From: CAYSPU01 sp964432995
GTDB taxonomy: Bacteria; Verrucomicrobiota; Verrucomicrobiia; Limisphaerales; JAHDYP01
DNA: 22,931 nt
NCBI GenBank assembly: GCA_964432995.1
Contig: CAYSPU010000073.1
Coordinates: forward strand, 1-22,931
Direction: 5' to 3'
Of this stretch, positions 6,361 through 12,949 are shown piece after piece. Both the position numbers and the translations under genes were made by a program. Positions within the stretch are counted from its first letter, which is position 1; each line of letters begins with the position of its first letter. The notes under the pieces are model-generated. The model was not told the origin of the DNA. It did not search any database and saw nothing but the letters and a program-made list of their open reading frames with translations.

Positions 6361-8832
6361 TCAGCTCCCGCCGACGCGCGCCTCGAGCACGCCACCCGAG
6401 AAGCCTTCGCGCAGCGTCACCTCGATGCGCAAGGCATCGGTCGTGACCGGCTCGAAGCTCGTCGTGTTGAACCGGTCCAGCGCGACGCCGAAGCCCGAAG
6501 CCCCGAAGACCGGCACCCACTTCCCCCCCTGGCGATACAGCAACCGCCAGGAGGCGGGCGCCCGACACTGGCCCGCGCCCGTGTCGTCAAACCAATACAC
6601 CTCAACCTGCGAAACGCGCCGGGCGGCAGGCAAGGTCCATTCCAGCCACTCTTGCGTCCCCCGATGGTCCCACCAGGTGAACCGCGGGATCGACGTGTCT
6701 CCCGAACGCCCCGGCACAATCCCGTCGACAATGGCGTCCACCGTATCGTTGTCGTGGCAGTGGGAAGCCCGCACCGGGGCGATCTTCGGGAACGGCCAGT
6801 CCGCGGCTGACGGTCCCTGGCCGATCACCGGGAAGGCCGAGATGCGGAGTCGGGCGGCGCCCATGGGGACGAGCGTGATGTTCTCGACGCGCTCGGTCGA
6901 GCGCACGGGGCTCTCGAGGACTTCGCGCACAAGGCCGTTTTGGTCCAGTTGCCATTGAGGGATGCGGCGGCCCTTGGCTCGGAGCGCGATGGGGGAAGCG
7001 TTGACGCCGAAGGGTTGGTCATCCGCCGGCCAGGCGCGTTTCTGGACCTTGAAGGAATTGGCGGGCTGTCTGGCGTCGAGCGCCAGGCCGTAGTTCCACG
7101 GCGAATCGGGGAAGATGTTCCAGGCCGGCCAGGGATCGGTCCCGCCGTGCCGGACATACTTCTCCTTGATTTCCAGAGAGTAGGTCAGGGGCCCGCGATC
7201 GACGCTCACCGTGTGGCGATTCCTTTCCCAGGTGCGCAGTCGGATCTCCATGGGGAGCCGCAGTTCGACGACATCGCCGGATTGCCATTCCCGATCGAGC
7301 TTCAGGTAGCGTCCGGGGAGAGGGGTGGCGTTCAGCTTCTTTCCGTTCAGGCGGAGCTCGGCGCGGGCGCACCAGGCCGGCACGCGGAGATGGAGAGGAA
7401 ACCGGACGGCGGTTGGGGTCTCGAGTTCCAGTCGGATCGATTCTTCAAAGGGATAGCGGGTTTCTTCGCGGATGGTGACTGGGGTGCCGCCGCCGACCTT
7501 GGCGGTGACGGTGCACGGGGCGTAGAGAACGGCGGCGAGGCCGTTGCCGGGGGTGGCATACCAGAGGTGCTGGACGAAGTACGGCCAGCCATGCCCGAAG
7601 TTGTGCTGGCAGCAACGGTGGTTGTGAGGGTCCATGTGGTACATCGGACCGCCGTTCATGATGCCGGGCGATTTGCTGACTGCGTCGCTTTTGGGCTGGT
7701 TTGGCGCCGTCAGGTAACGGAGGGCCTTCAGGTCGGCGGTCAGCGCCGCCGGCAGGCTGTTGAACGCGGCGTCCTCGCAGCGCTCGGCCCAGACCAGGTC
7801 GCCCGTGATCCCGAGGAGGATTTCGTCGGAGAGCATTTCCTCGACGATGCCGCAGGTTTCGATGGCTTGGCGCGGGCCGGTGTAGCCGGGGCGGCTGACC
7901 TCGTCGCCGCCGAACATGCCGCCGGGGACCTGGCCGTAGGCGTCGCGGATCTTCTGCCAGTTCCGGTAGGTCGCCTGGAGGTCCTGCGGGTTGTGGCTGA
8001 GTTGGGCGTAGACGGCCGGTTCGCGGAAGCCCTGGGCGAGGTTCACGTTGTGCCAATCGATCACGTCGCGGTCCCAGCGGGCGGCCTGGCGGTGGGTTTT
8101 GTGGGCGAGGTCCAGCAGCCACGATTCGCCCGTGTGATTGTAGAGCCAGAAGATGCTGTGGATCTGGTCGCCGGCACGCATCTTGGGCCAGTAACCGGGC
8201 ATGAACTCCTCCTCGGGAATGGTGGACAGGTGCCGGAAGTAGCGCTTCATTAGCTCGAGCACCCGGGCGTCGGCGGTTTGCTCGTAGAATGACTGGAGGC
8301 AGAACAGCATGACCATGTTCGGCCAGAGGTCGGAGCGCCCTTTGAGGTCGGTGGCCAAACCGGTGCGCCCCTCGCCCGGGCCGAACCAGCCATCCGGCTG
8401 CTGGCTGTTGATGGCCCCTTCGATCCAGATCCGTGCTTCCTTCATCTGACGCTCGTCCTGGAGGAGATAGGCGCAATCCTGAAAACCCTTGAGCCAGTAA
8501 GGGGGCTCTTCCCAGCCGCGCTCACCCCGGCCGGTCGGACTCAGCCAGGCGTTGTTCTCCTTCTTCAGGAAGGCGCTGATCTCCGTCAGATGCCCGTGGA
8601 AGCCATCCGCCTGGAGCCGCAACACGCGCCGGGTCCAGCCCTCGGGGCGGACACTACCGATCGGCAGCTTCAGGAGCGGGCTGGGCGTGAGCGGGGCGCG
8701 GTTGCCGACGTAGTGTTGGTTGGGGATGGCGATGTCGGGCTTGTCCACCACGGTCACCGAACTCGAAGCGGCGTACATCATGGCCAGGGGTGTCACCAGA
8801 CCCAACAGGGTGAGAGTGCAGAAAGGATTCAT
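6361..8832 (-). CDS. Secreted GH127-family glycoside hydrolase (beta-L-arabinofuranosidase-like, DUF1680)
   Basis: An 823-residue exported enzyme. The N-terminus (MNPFCTLTLLGLVTPLAMMY, cleavage near AAS) is a Sec signal peptide. The body matches the DUF1680/GH127 family, with WEEPPYWLKGFQDCAYLL near the start of the (alpha/alpha)6 barrel. The metal/nucleophile residues of the studied arabinofuranosidase HypBA1 (E338, C340, C417, C418) have clear counterparts: E325-x-C327 in ETCGIVEEM and C407-C408 in HRCCQHN. A jelly-roll follows, and residues from about 692 resemble an F5/8-type carbohydrate-binding or galactose-binding module (TWWDHRGTQEWLEW, SQVEVYWFD) ending in GFSGGVLEARVGG. I chose the ATG at 8832 because it gives a clean signal peptide; the frame is open upstream to 9048 but that part overlaps the divergent transporter. 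No strong Shine-Dalgarno sequence. Substrate (arabinose-containing glycans) is inferred from the family, which is broader than one activity. Confidence 0.9.
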   Translation of the reverse strand: MNPFCTLTLLGLVTPLAMMYAASSSVTVVDKPDIAIPNQHYVGNRAPLTPSPLLKLPIGSVRPEGWTRRVLRLQADGFHGHLTEISAFLKKENNAWLSPTGRGERGWEEPPYWLKGFQDCAYLLQDERQMKEARIWIEGAINSQQPDGWFGPGEGRTGLATDLKGRSDLWPNMVMLFCLQSFYEQTADARVLELMKRYFRHLSTIPEEEFMPGYWPKMRAGDQIHSIFWLYNHTGESWLLDLAHKTHRQAARWDRDVIDWHNVNLAQGFREPAVYAQLSHNPQDLQATYRNWQKIRDAYGQVPGGMFGGDEVSRPGYTGPRQAIETCGIVEEMLSDEILLGITGDLVWAERCEDAAFNSLPAALTADLKALRYLTAPNQPKSDAVSKSPGIMNGGPMYHMDPHNHRCCQHNFGHGWPYFVQHLWYATPGNGLAAVLYAPCTVTAKVGGGTPVTIREETRYPFEESIRLELETPTAVRFPLHLRVPAWCARAELRLNGKKLNATPLPGRYLKLDREWQSGDVVELRLPMEIRLRTWERNRHTVSVDRGPLTYSLEIKEKYVRHGGTDPWPAWNIFPDSPWNYGLALDARQPANSFKVQKRAWPADDQPFGVNASPIALRAKGRRIPQWQLDQNGLVREVLESPVRSTERVENITLVPMGAARLRISAFPVIGQGPSAADWPFPKIAPVRASHCHDNDTVDAIVDGIVPGRSGDTSIPRFTWWDHRGTQEWLEWTLPAARRVSQVEVYWFDDTGAGQCRAPASWRLLYRQGGKWVPVFGASGFGVALDRFNTTSFEPVTTDALRIEVTLREGFSGGVLEARVGGS

Positions 8833-8962
8833 CGTGTAAACAGTCGCGGGCTTCCCATACCAGAGCCCGGGAAAAGCCGCAAACACTGCCGCGGATGATT
8901 TTTCCCTGCGGGCGTGCCAGATCGGTTGACGTCGGGCAACGCGGCTGGGATGCTCCGGGCCC

Positions 8963-10513
8963 GTGACACCTGCTGACCCGCTCGCGCCGAAGGCCGCGGA
9001 CCGACGGTTCTTCGGCCATCCTCTGGGGCTTCGGACGCTGTTCTTCACCGAGATGTGGGAGCGCTTCAGTTACTACGGAATGCGCGCGCTGCTGATCCTT
9101 TTCATGACGGCGCCGGCGGCGGAGGGCGGGCTCGGCTTCGACGACAAAACGGCCACGGCGCTGTATGGCCTTTATGTCGCCGCGGTGTATTTGGTGGCGC
9201 TCCCGGGCGGTTGGGTGGCCGACCGGTTGTTGGGCGCGCAGAAGGCCATCTGGAACGGGGGCATCCTGATCATGATCGGCCACTTCACTCTCGCGCTGCC
9301 CGGCTTCAGCGAGGCGCTCCCGGGGCGGCCGATCTTCTTTCTGGGGCTGTTGTTCGTGGTCCTCGGGACCGGGTTGCTCAAGCCCAATATCTCCGCCATC
9401 GTGGGGCAGCTCTATCCCGATGGCGGCGCCCGTCGGGACGCGGGCTTCTCGCTTTTCTACATGGGGATCAACCTGGGAGCGATGCTCGGTCCGCTGGCCT
9501 GCAGCTATCTCGGAGAGAACGTGAACTGGCATTACGGTTTCGGGGCGGCGGGGGTGGGGATGTTGTTTGGCCTGATCCAGTACCGGTGTCTGCGCGGGCA
9601 CCTGGGCGGCATTGGGGAAAGCCCCGCGCCGGTCGAGAACGAGGAGGCCGGTCGACGGGCACGGCGTCGGAACAGGATGCTGCTGGGCGGCGGGGTGGGT
9701 CTGTTGGTGGTCGTGGTCATCCTGCTGCTGACGAGAGCGATTCGCGTGAACCCGGTCCAGTTGGCGCGCGGCACCGGGATGCTCATTCTCCTGTTGGCGA
9801 TGAGTTTCTTCGCGTGGCTGTTGTTGTTCGGCAGGCTTTCGCGGGTCGAGCGCCGCCGGGTGGTGGTCGTCGCGGTGTTCTTCCTCGCCTCCGCGGTCTT
9901 CTGGTCGGGCTTCGAACAGGCGGGATCGACCTTGAACCTCTTCGCCGAGCGGTATACGGACCGGTCGTTTCTGGGAGGGTTCTTCCCCGCGGGAGAACAT
10001 CCGGCCGGTTACTACCAGTCCGTGAACGCCCTCTTCATCCTCCTCCTGGCACCATGGTTCGGCTGGCTCTGGATCACTCTGTCCGCCCGGCTGCTCGAAC
10101 CGTCGGCCCCCCTCAAGTTTGCGTTCGGCTTGATCTTCCTGGCTGCCGGTTTCGCCGTCATGGCCATCGGCTCCTTCCGCGTGCTGCAGAGCGCGGAGAA
10201 GGTCTGGCCCACGTGGCTGATCCTGACCTACCTCTTCCACACGTTTGGCGAACTCTGTCTCAGCCCGATCGGCTTGAGCTGGGTGACCAAGCTCGCCCCG
10301 GCCCGGTTCGTGGGCCAAATGATGGGGCTCTGGTTCACGGCGACGTCGCTCGGCAATCTGATGAGCGGGCTCATCGCCGGCTACTTCGGCAAGGAATCCC
10401 TCCAATCGATGCCGGGCCAGTACCTCACGATGGTCGAGGCCGCCCTGCTGGTGGGACTGCTGCTGGCCCTCTTCGCCCGCCCCATCAAGCGCATGATCGG
10501 CGATGTGAAGTAG
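8963..10513 (+). CDS. POT/PTR2-family proton-dependent oligopeptide transporter
   Basis: A 516-residue inner-membrane major-facilitator protein that imports di- or tripeptides with protons. Diagnostic motifs are the ExxERxxYY signature in TM1 (E30, E33, R34, Y37, Y38 within FFTEMWERFSYYGMRALL), GTGLLKPNISAIVGQLY with K140, the PTR2 signature FYMGINLGAMLGP at 165-177, the TM7 block FWSGFEQAGSTLNLF, and GELCLSPIGLSWVTKLAPAR in TM10. A charged cytoplasmic linker (EEAGRRARRRNR) separates the two six-helix halves, with two additional helices in the middle, as in many bacterial members. The start is a GTG at 8963; no in-frame ATG exists before the TM1 motif. It is divergent from the GH127 gene (130 bases between the starts). 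Substrate is predicted from the family only. Confidence 0.93.
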   Translation: MTPADPLAPKAADRRFFGHPLGLRTLFFTEMWERFSYYGMRALLILFMTAPAAEGGLGFDDKTATALYGLYVAAVYLVALPGGWVADRLLGAQKAIWNGGILIMIGHFTLALPGFSEALPGRPIFFLGLLFVVLGTGLLKPNISAIVGQLYPDGGARRDAGFSLFYMGINLGAMLGPLACSYLGENVNWHYGFGAAGVGMLFGLIQYRCLRGHLGGIGESPAPVENEEAGRRARRRNRMLLGGGVGLLVVVVILLLTRAIRVNPVQLARGTGMLILLLAMSFFAWLLLFGRLSRVERRRVVVVAVFFLASAVFWSGFEQAGSTLNLFAERYTDRSFLGGFFPAGEHPAGYYQSVNALFILLLAPWFGWLWITLSARLLEPSAPLKFAFGLIFLAAGFAVMAIGSFRVLQSAEKVWPTWLILTYLFHTFGELCLSPIGLSWVTKLAPARFVGQMMGLWFTATSLGNLMSGLIAGYFGKESLQSMPGQYLTMVEAALLVGLLLALFARPIKRMIGDVK

Positions 10514-10522
10514 GAGAAGCCG

Positions 10523-10545
10523 GGAGCCAGGAGCCAGGAGCCAGG
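10523..10545. repeat. Tandem repeat, 7-base unit GGAGCCA x3
   Basis: Three perfect head-to-tail copies of GGAGCCA occupy 10523-10543 and run into GG. It starts 10 bases after the transporter stop codon and is the first of four different tandem repeats in the same 337-base gap. Confidence 0.85.
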
Positions 10546-10556
10546 GATGAACAACC

Positions 10557-10582
10557 ACGGATGAACGCGGATGAACACGGAT
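10557..10582. repeat. Tandem repeat, 10-base unit (A/G)CGGATGAAC, about 2.6 copies
   Basis: Copies at 10557-10566 and 10567-10576 and a partial copy to 10582, differing only at the first base; a diverged copy of GGATGAAC sits just before at about 10545. The opposite strand reads GTTCATCCG repeated. I recall similar words between genes in other Verrucomicrobia and Planctomycetes, but could not check this. Confidence 0.8.
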
Positions 10583-10644
10583 TGGAGCAGGTCCGCCGTT
10601 CCATCTGCATGAACGACAAGGCCTGTGGGGAACGCGGGCACAGG

Positions 10645-10666
10645 GTCGGCACGTCGGCACGTCGGC
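10645..10666. repeat. Tandem repeat, 8-base unit GTCGGCAC, about 2.75 copies
   Basis: Two perfect copies (10645-10652, 10653-10660) and a partial third (GTCGGC, 10661-10666) in the gene-free gap between the transporter and hemW. Confidence 0.8.
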
Positions 10667-10775
10667 GAGGGATGGGGATAGCAACGAAGAAACAAAGGCG
10701 CGAAGGGGAGGGGATCCCGGATCCTCGAGTAGGTGGCGCTGGAGGTTCGTTCGTCCCCCGTCGCAGCGCAGGTTT

Positions 10776-10793
10776 CGCCCGTGCGAACGGGCG
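10776..10793. terminator. Hairpin with GNRA-type loop between convergent transporter and hemW
   Basis: CGCCCGT (10776-10782) pairs perfectly with ACGGGCG (10787-10793) across a GCGA tetraloop. On the + strand it is followed by TTCTGT, a weak T-rich stretch; on the minus strand it lies 58 bases past the hemW stop codon. It could end transcription of either gene. The lack of a solid T-run keeps this tentative. Confidence 0.4.
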
Positions 10794-10819
10794 TTCTGTC
10801 GGCTCCGGGATTGCGCCGA

Positions 10820-10847
10820 CTGACTTCTGACTTCCGACTTCTGACCT
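10820..10847. repeat. Tandem repeat, 7-base unit CTGACTT x4
   Basis: Four adjacent 7-base units: CTGACTT, CTGACTT, CCGACTT, CTGACCT (10820-10847). It ends three bases before the hemW stop codon. On the minus strand it reads as repeated AAGTCAG. Apart from the repeats and the hairpin at 10776-10793 I see no gene, tRNA or promoter in 10514-10850. Confidence 0.85.
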
Positions 10848-10850
10848 TGT

Positions 10851-12023
10851 CTATCGGAGCAGTTGTTCGGCGACGGCGTCGGCGAAGCGGAGTCCCTCGC
10901 GGGTGAGGCGGAAGCCGGTGTCGTCCTCCGTGGCCCAACCGAGGCGTTGGAGTTCCTCGAGTTCGTTGCGCCAATCGGTGCGGAGATCGAAGCCGGTGGT
11001 TCGCTGGAATTCGTCGAATCGCCAGCCGATCACCATGCGAAGGCCAAAGGCGGCGATCTCGCCGGCGCGCGCCAGTGGAGTGAGTTCGTCGCGCGACTCG
11101 ACGGGGGATCGGCCCTGTTCGATGAGAGTGCAGTAGCTCTCGGTGTTCGCGACGTTCTTCCAGCGGACGGCGTGGTGAAAGCTGCTGGCGCTGGGGCCGA
11201 GGCCCAGGAAGGAACCGCCCCGCCAGTAGTTCACATTGTGTCGGCAGGCGCGGGCGGGGAGACCAGTGGAAGGGTCCAGGGGACCGCGCGCGAAGTTGGC
11301 CACCTCGTATTGTCGCAGTCCGTGGGACTCGAGTGCCTCCTGGAGTTCGCGATACATCTGGCAGGCGAGGTCTTCGTCCACGCGGAAGGCGCCTGCTTGC
11401 AGTTGCTCGTAGAGCGGGGTGTCCTCCTCGTAGGTGACTTCGTAGGAGGAAAGATGCTCGCATTCGAGGGCGAGGGCCTGCTGCACGGTGTCTCGCCAGG
11501 AAGCGAGGTCCTGTCCCGGCACGGCGAACATCAGGTCCAGGCCCACGTTGTCGAATCCCGCCTGTCGGAGTTGGTCGAACGCGCGGAACACATCCTCGCG
11601 GGTGTGCAACCGGCCCAGTCGGGCGAGGACCCCGGGATCGAAGGACTGGGCGCCGAGCGAGATCCGGTTGACGCCGCCGGCGCGGAGCAAGCGGGCCTTG
11701 TCGAGCGAGAGTGTGGCGGGGTTGCATTCGACCGTCCATTCGGCTGGCGCTTCAGGAAACCAGGCGAGGAAGGAGTCGAAGAGTTGTTCCCAGTGATGTT
11801 CGCGGAGGAGGGTGGGGGTGCCGCCGCCGAAGTAGACGGTTCGGGGTCGCAGGCGGGGGACCTGCTGTTCGAGTTCTCTCAGGGCAGCGCTGAGGTAGCG
11901 GTCGACCAACCCGGGGGATGCGACCTCGGAGTAGAAGGCGCAGTAGGAACACTTCCGGGCGCAGAAAGGGACGTGGAGATAGAGGGACTCCACCAGCCCA
12001 CCGTGAGGCAGGCCCTCAGGCAT
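10851..12023 (-). CDS. hemW: Heme chaperone HemW (radical SAM, HemN-like)
   Basis: A 390-residue radical-SAM protein. The [4Fe-4S]/SAM cluster motif is C21-x3-C25-x2-C28 in PFCARKCSYCAF. True coproporphyrinogen dehydrogenases (HemN) have a further Cys right after this motif; here Phe and Tyr follow, which points to HemW, the heme chaperone that delivers heme to respiratory enzymes. Other family blocks are VYFGGGTPTLL (64-73), NRISLGAQSFDPGVLARLGR and NVGLDLMFAVPGQ. The C-terminal HemN_C domain contains ARACRHNVNYWRGGSFLGLG and ends in a winged-helix-like region. The ATG at 12023 has AAGGTG at 12028-12033 on the minus strand with good spacing. Many older annotations call such proteins HemN. 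It lies 73 bases downstream of the cold-shock gene, with a hairpin between them. Confidence 0.93.
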   Translation of the reverse strand: MPEGLPHGGLVESLYLHVPFCARKCSYCAFYSEVASPGLVDRYLSAALRELEQQVPRLRPRTVYFGGGTPTLLREHHWEQLFDSFLAWFPEAPAEWTVECNPATLSLDKARLLRAGGVNRISLGAQSFDPGVLARLGRLHTREDVFRAFDQLRQAGFDNVGLDLMFAVPGQDLASWRDTVQQALALECEHLSSYEVTYEEDTPLYEQLQAGAFRVDEDLACQMYRELQEALESHGLRQYEVANFARGPLDPSTGLPARACRHNVNYWRGGSFLGLGPSASSFHHAVRWKNVANTESYCTLIEQGRSPVESRDELTPLARAGEIAAFGLRMVIGWRFDEFQRTTGFDLRTDWRNELEELQRLGWATEDDTGFRLTREGLRFADAVAEQLLR

Positions 12024-12075
12024 GAAGCACCTTGGCGTGGGGCGGTCGGGTGACCGCGCGGGTGGGTGGAGGGTG

Positions 12076-12093
12076 TCCGGCCCGGAGGCCGGA
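12076..12093 (-). terminator. Hairpin just after the cold-shock gene
   Basis: TCCGGCC (12076-12082) and GGCCGGA (12087-12093) form a perfect 7-base stem with a 4-base loop, three bases after the csp stop codon in the direction of transcription. The following minus-strand bases are C-rich rather than T-rich, so it may act as a 3' stabilising stem or a weak terminator ahead of hemW. Confidence 0.45.
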
Positions 12094-12096
12094 GAG

Positions 12097-12312
12097 TCAC
12101 TGCTGGACAGGTTGATTGCGCTGTACGTTCTGAGCCTTCAGTCCCTTGCCGCTTTCGACGACCTCGAAGTCGACAACCTCGCCTTCATTCAGCGTCTTGA
12201 AACCCTGTCCAAGAATGGCCGTATGATGCACGAACACGTCGGGGCCGGTTTCCTGGATGATGAAACCGAAACCCTTCTTGTTATCGAACCACTTGACCTT
12301 GCCACTGGCCAT
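12097..12312 (-). CDS. Cold-shock domain protein (CspA family)
   Basis: A 71-residue single cold-shock-domain protein, the standard CspA size. It binds single-stranded nucleic acid and is thought to melt RNA structure. Both RNA-binding motifs are present: RNP1 as KGFGFI at 13-18 and RNP2 as VFVHHT at 26-31, after the typical MASGKVKWFDNKK start. The ATG at 12312 has a strong Shine-Dalgarno AGGAG at 12319-12323. A sigma70-like promoter about 120 bases upstream implies a leader of roughly 110 bases, in keeping with the long leaders of cold-shock mRNAs. Whether this copy is cold-induced or constitutive cannot be told from sequence. Confidence 0.96.
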   Translation of the reverse strand: MASGKVKWFDNKKGFGFIIQETGPDVFVHHTAILGQGFKTLNEGEVVDFEVVESGKGLKAQNVQRNQPVQQ

Positions 12313-12429
12313 AACGTTCTCCTACTTCCTATCCAGGCGCAAACAGACCCCTTCTCCGGTAGAACCTAGTGAGCGGACGCCTCCAGGAATTAAACGGATA
12401 ACTGCATACGCCTTAGATAATTCGCGGGG

Positions 12430-12458
12430 ATTTAATAGTGTCCGAAGTCTAACGTCAA
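12430..12458 (-). promoter_or_regulatory. Sigma70-like promoter for the cold-shock gene
   Basis: On the minus strand a -35 box TTGACG (12458-12453, 5 of 6 to consensus) is followed by exactly 17 bases and a -10 box TTAAAT (12435-12430, 4 of 6). The surrounding 12370-12440 is clearly richer in A and T than the rest of the window. Transcription would start near 12423, giving a leader of about 110 bases before the csp ATG. No other feature is seen in 12313-12516 apart from a loose inverted repeat at the end of the preceding gene. Confidence 0.5.
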
Positions 12459-12480
12459 GGATTAGTCGCTCTCAAATCCG

Positions 12481-12517
12481 GCTCCGTGGGAGGGCGACTT
12501 GCCTTCTGTGACGGAGC
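12481..12517 (-). terminator. Loose inverted repeat at the end of the REC-like gene
   Basis: GCTCCGT (12481-12487) and ACGGAGC (12511-12517) are perfect reverse complements separated by 23 bases; the second arm overlaps the stop codon of the REC-like gene. The large loop and missing T-run make it a weak terminator candidate, but it lies where the larA transcription unit should end, before the csp promoter. Confidence 0.25.
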
Positions 12518-12891
12518 TACTCGAGCTCAAGCGCTTGGCCGAGAAGGGCTTCCAATTGCCCCAGCAACCGGTTGCTGGCCGCCACCAGGGTGGCGCCGGC
12601 AGACCGCGCCGCCTGCTGCAGCTTGCGCTCTTTCAGGGGACAGAACGCCAGGATCGGAACGTGCGCGGTCTCGGGGTCTGCCCGCAGCGCCGTGATCGCG
12701 GCGACGATGTCCCCGCTCTTCCAGAGGAGATCGAGCACGATGATCATCGGCTTTTCGTCGCGGGCCGTTGACACGAGCAGGGAGGTCGTGTTCAGGCACT
12801 TCACCCGGTAGCCGAGTTCGCGGAGCCGGTTGACCAATTGGCTGCCCGGCAGCAGTTCCTCGTAGACCAGGAGGGCCAGCGGTTGCGTCAC
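12517..12891 (-). CDS. Solitary degenerate response-regulator receiver-like protein
   Basis: A 124-residue protein with the alternating beta/alpha pattern of a CheY-like receiver domain and no output domain. The beta3 strand reads MIIVLDLLW, placing D54 where the phospho-acceptor Asp lies. The rest of the active site is altered: the acidic pair after beta1 would be E11-E12 (LLVYEELL), the Thr/Ser after beta4 is Cys in ILAFCP, and the conserved Lys after beta5 is not seen (LVAASNRLLG). Phosphorylation is therefore doubtful, and it may work as a protein-interaction module. The start is a GTG at 12891 with no clear Shine-Dalgarno sequence. It lies 58 bases downstream of larA on the same strand and is probably co-transcribed. 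Family assignment is by fold pattern only; a Rossmann-like protein of another family is possible. Confidence 0.65.
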   Translation of the reverse strand: MTQPLALLVYEELLPGSQLVNRLRELGYRVKCLNTTSLLVSTARDEKPMIIVLDLLWKSGDIVAAITALRADPETAHVPILAFCPLKERKLQQAARSAGATLVAASNRLLGQLEALLGQALELE

Positions 12892-12949
12892 GGCTGCAGA
12901 GCTTGGGGTGGCGATTCGAAAAAGGCAAAAAGTTTCAGCGAGCGAAGTG

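Noticed and set aside
6940..8253. 437-codon + strand frame opposite the GH127 gene
   Set aside because: Antisense shadow; the minus frame has the conserved E-x-C and C-C sites and a signal peptide.
8926..8954. Promoter-like TTGACG, 17 bases, GATGCT before the transporter
   Set aside because: The -10 match is only 3 of 6 and the start of transcription would fall about two bases before the GTG, leaving no room for a leader.
8833..9048. Longer version of the GH127 protein starting at 9048
   Set aside because: It would overlap the start of the divergent transporter gene and hide the signal peptide.
10561..10830. Reading frame through the intergenic repeats beginning MNADEHG
   Set aside because: It is simply the translation of the tandem repeats in the gap; composition is unlike a protein and it has no ribosome binding site.
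10523..10847. Possible CRISPR array
   Set aside because: Units are 7-10 bases, directly adjacent without spacers, and no cas gene is nearby.
10863..12053. 396-codon + strand frame opposite hemW
   Set aside because: The minus frame has the radical-SAM Cys motif and HemW blocks; the + frame is compositionally biased with no motif.
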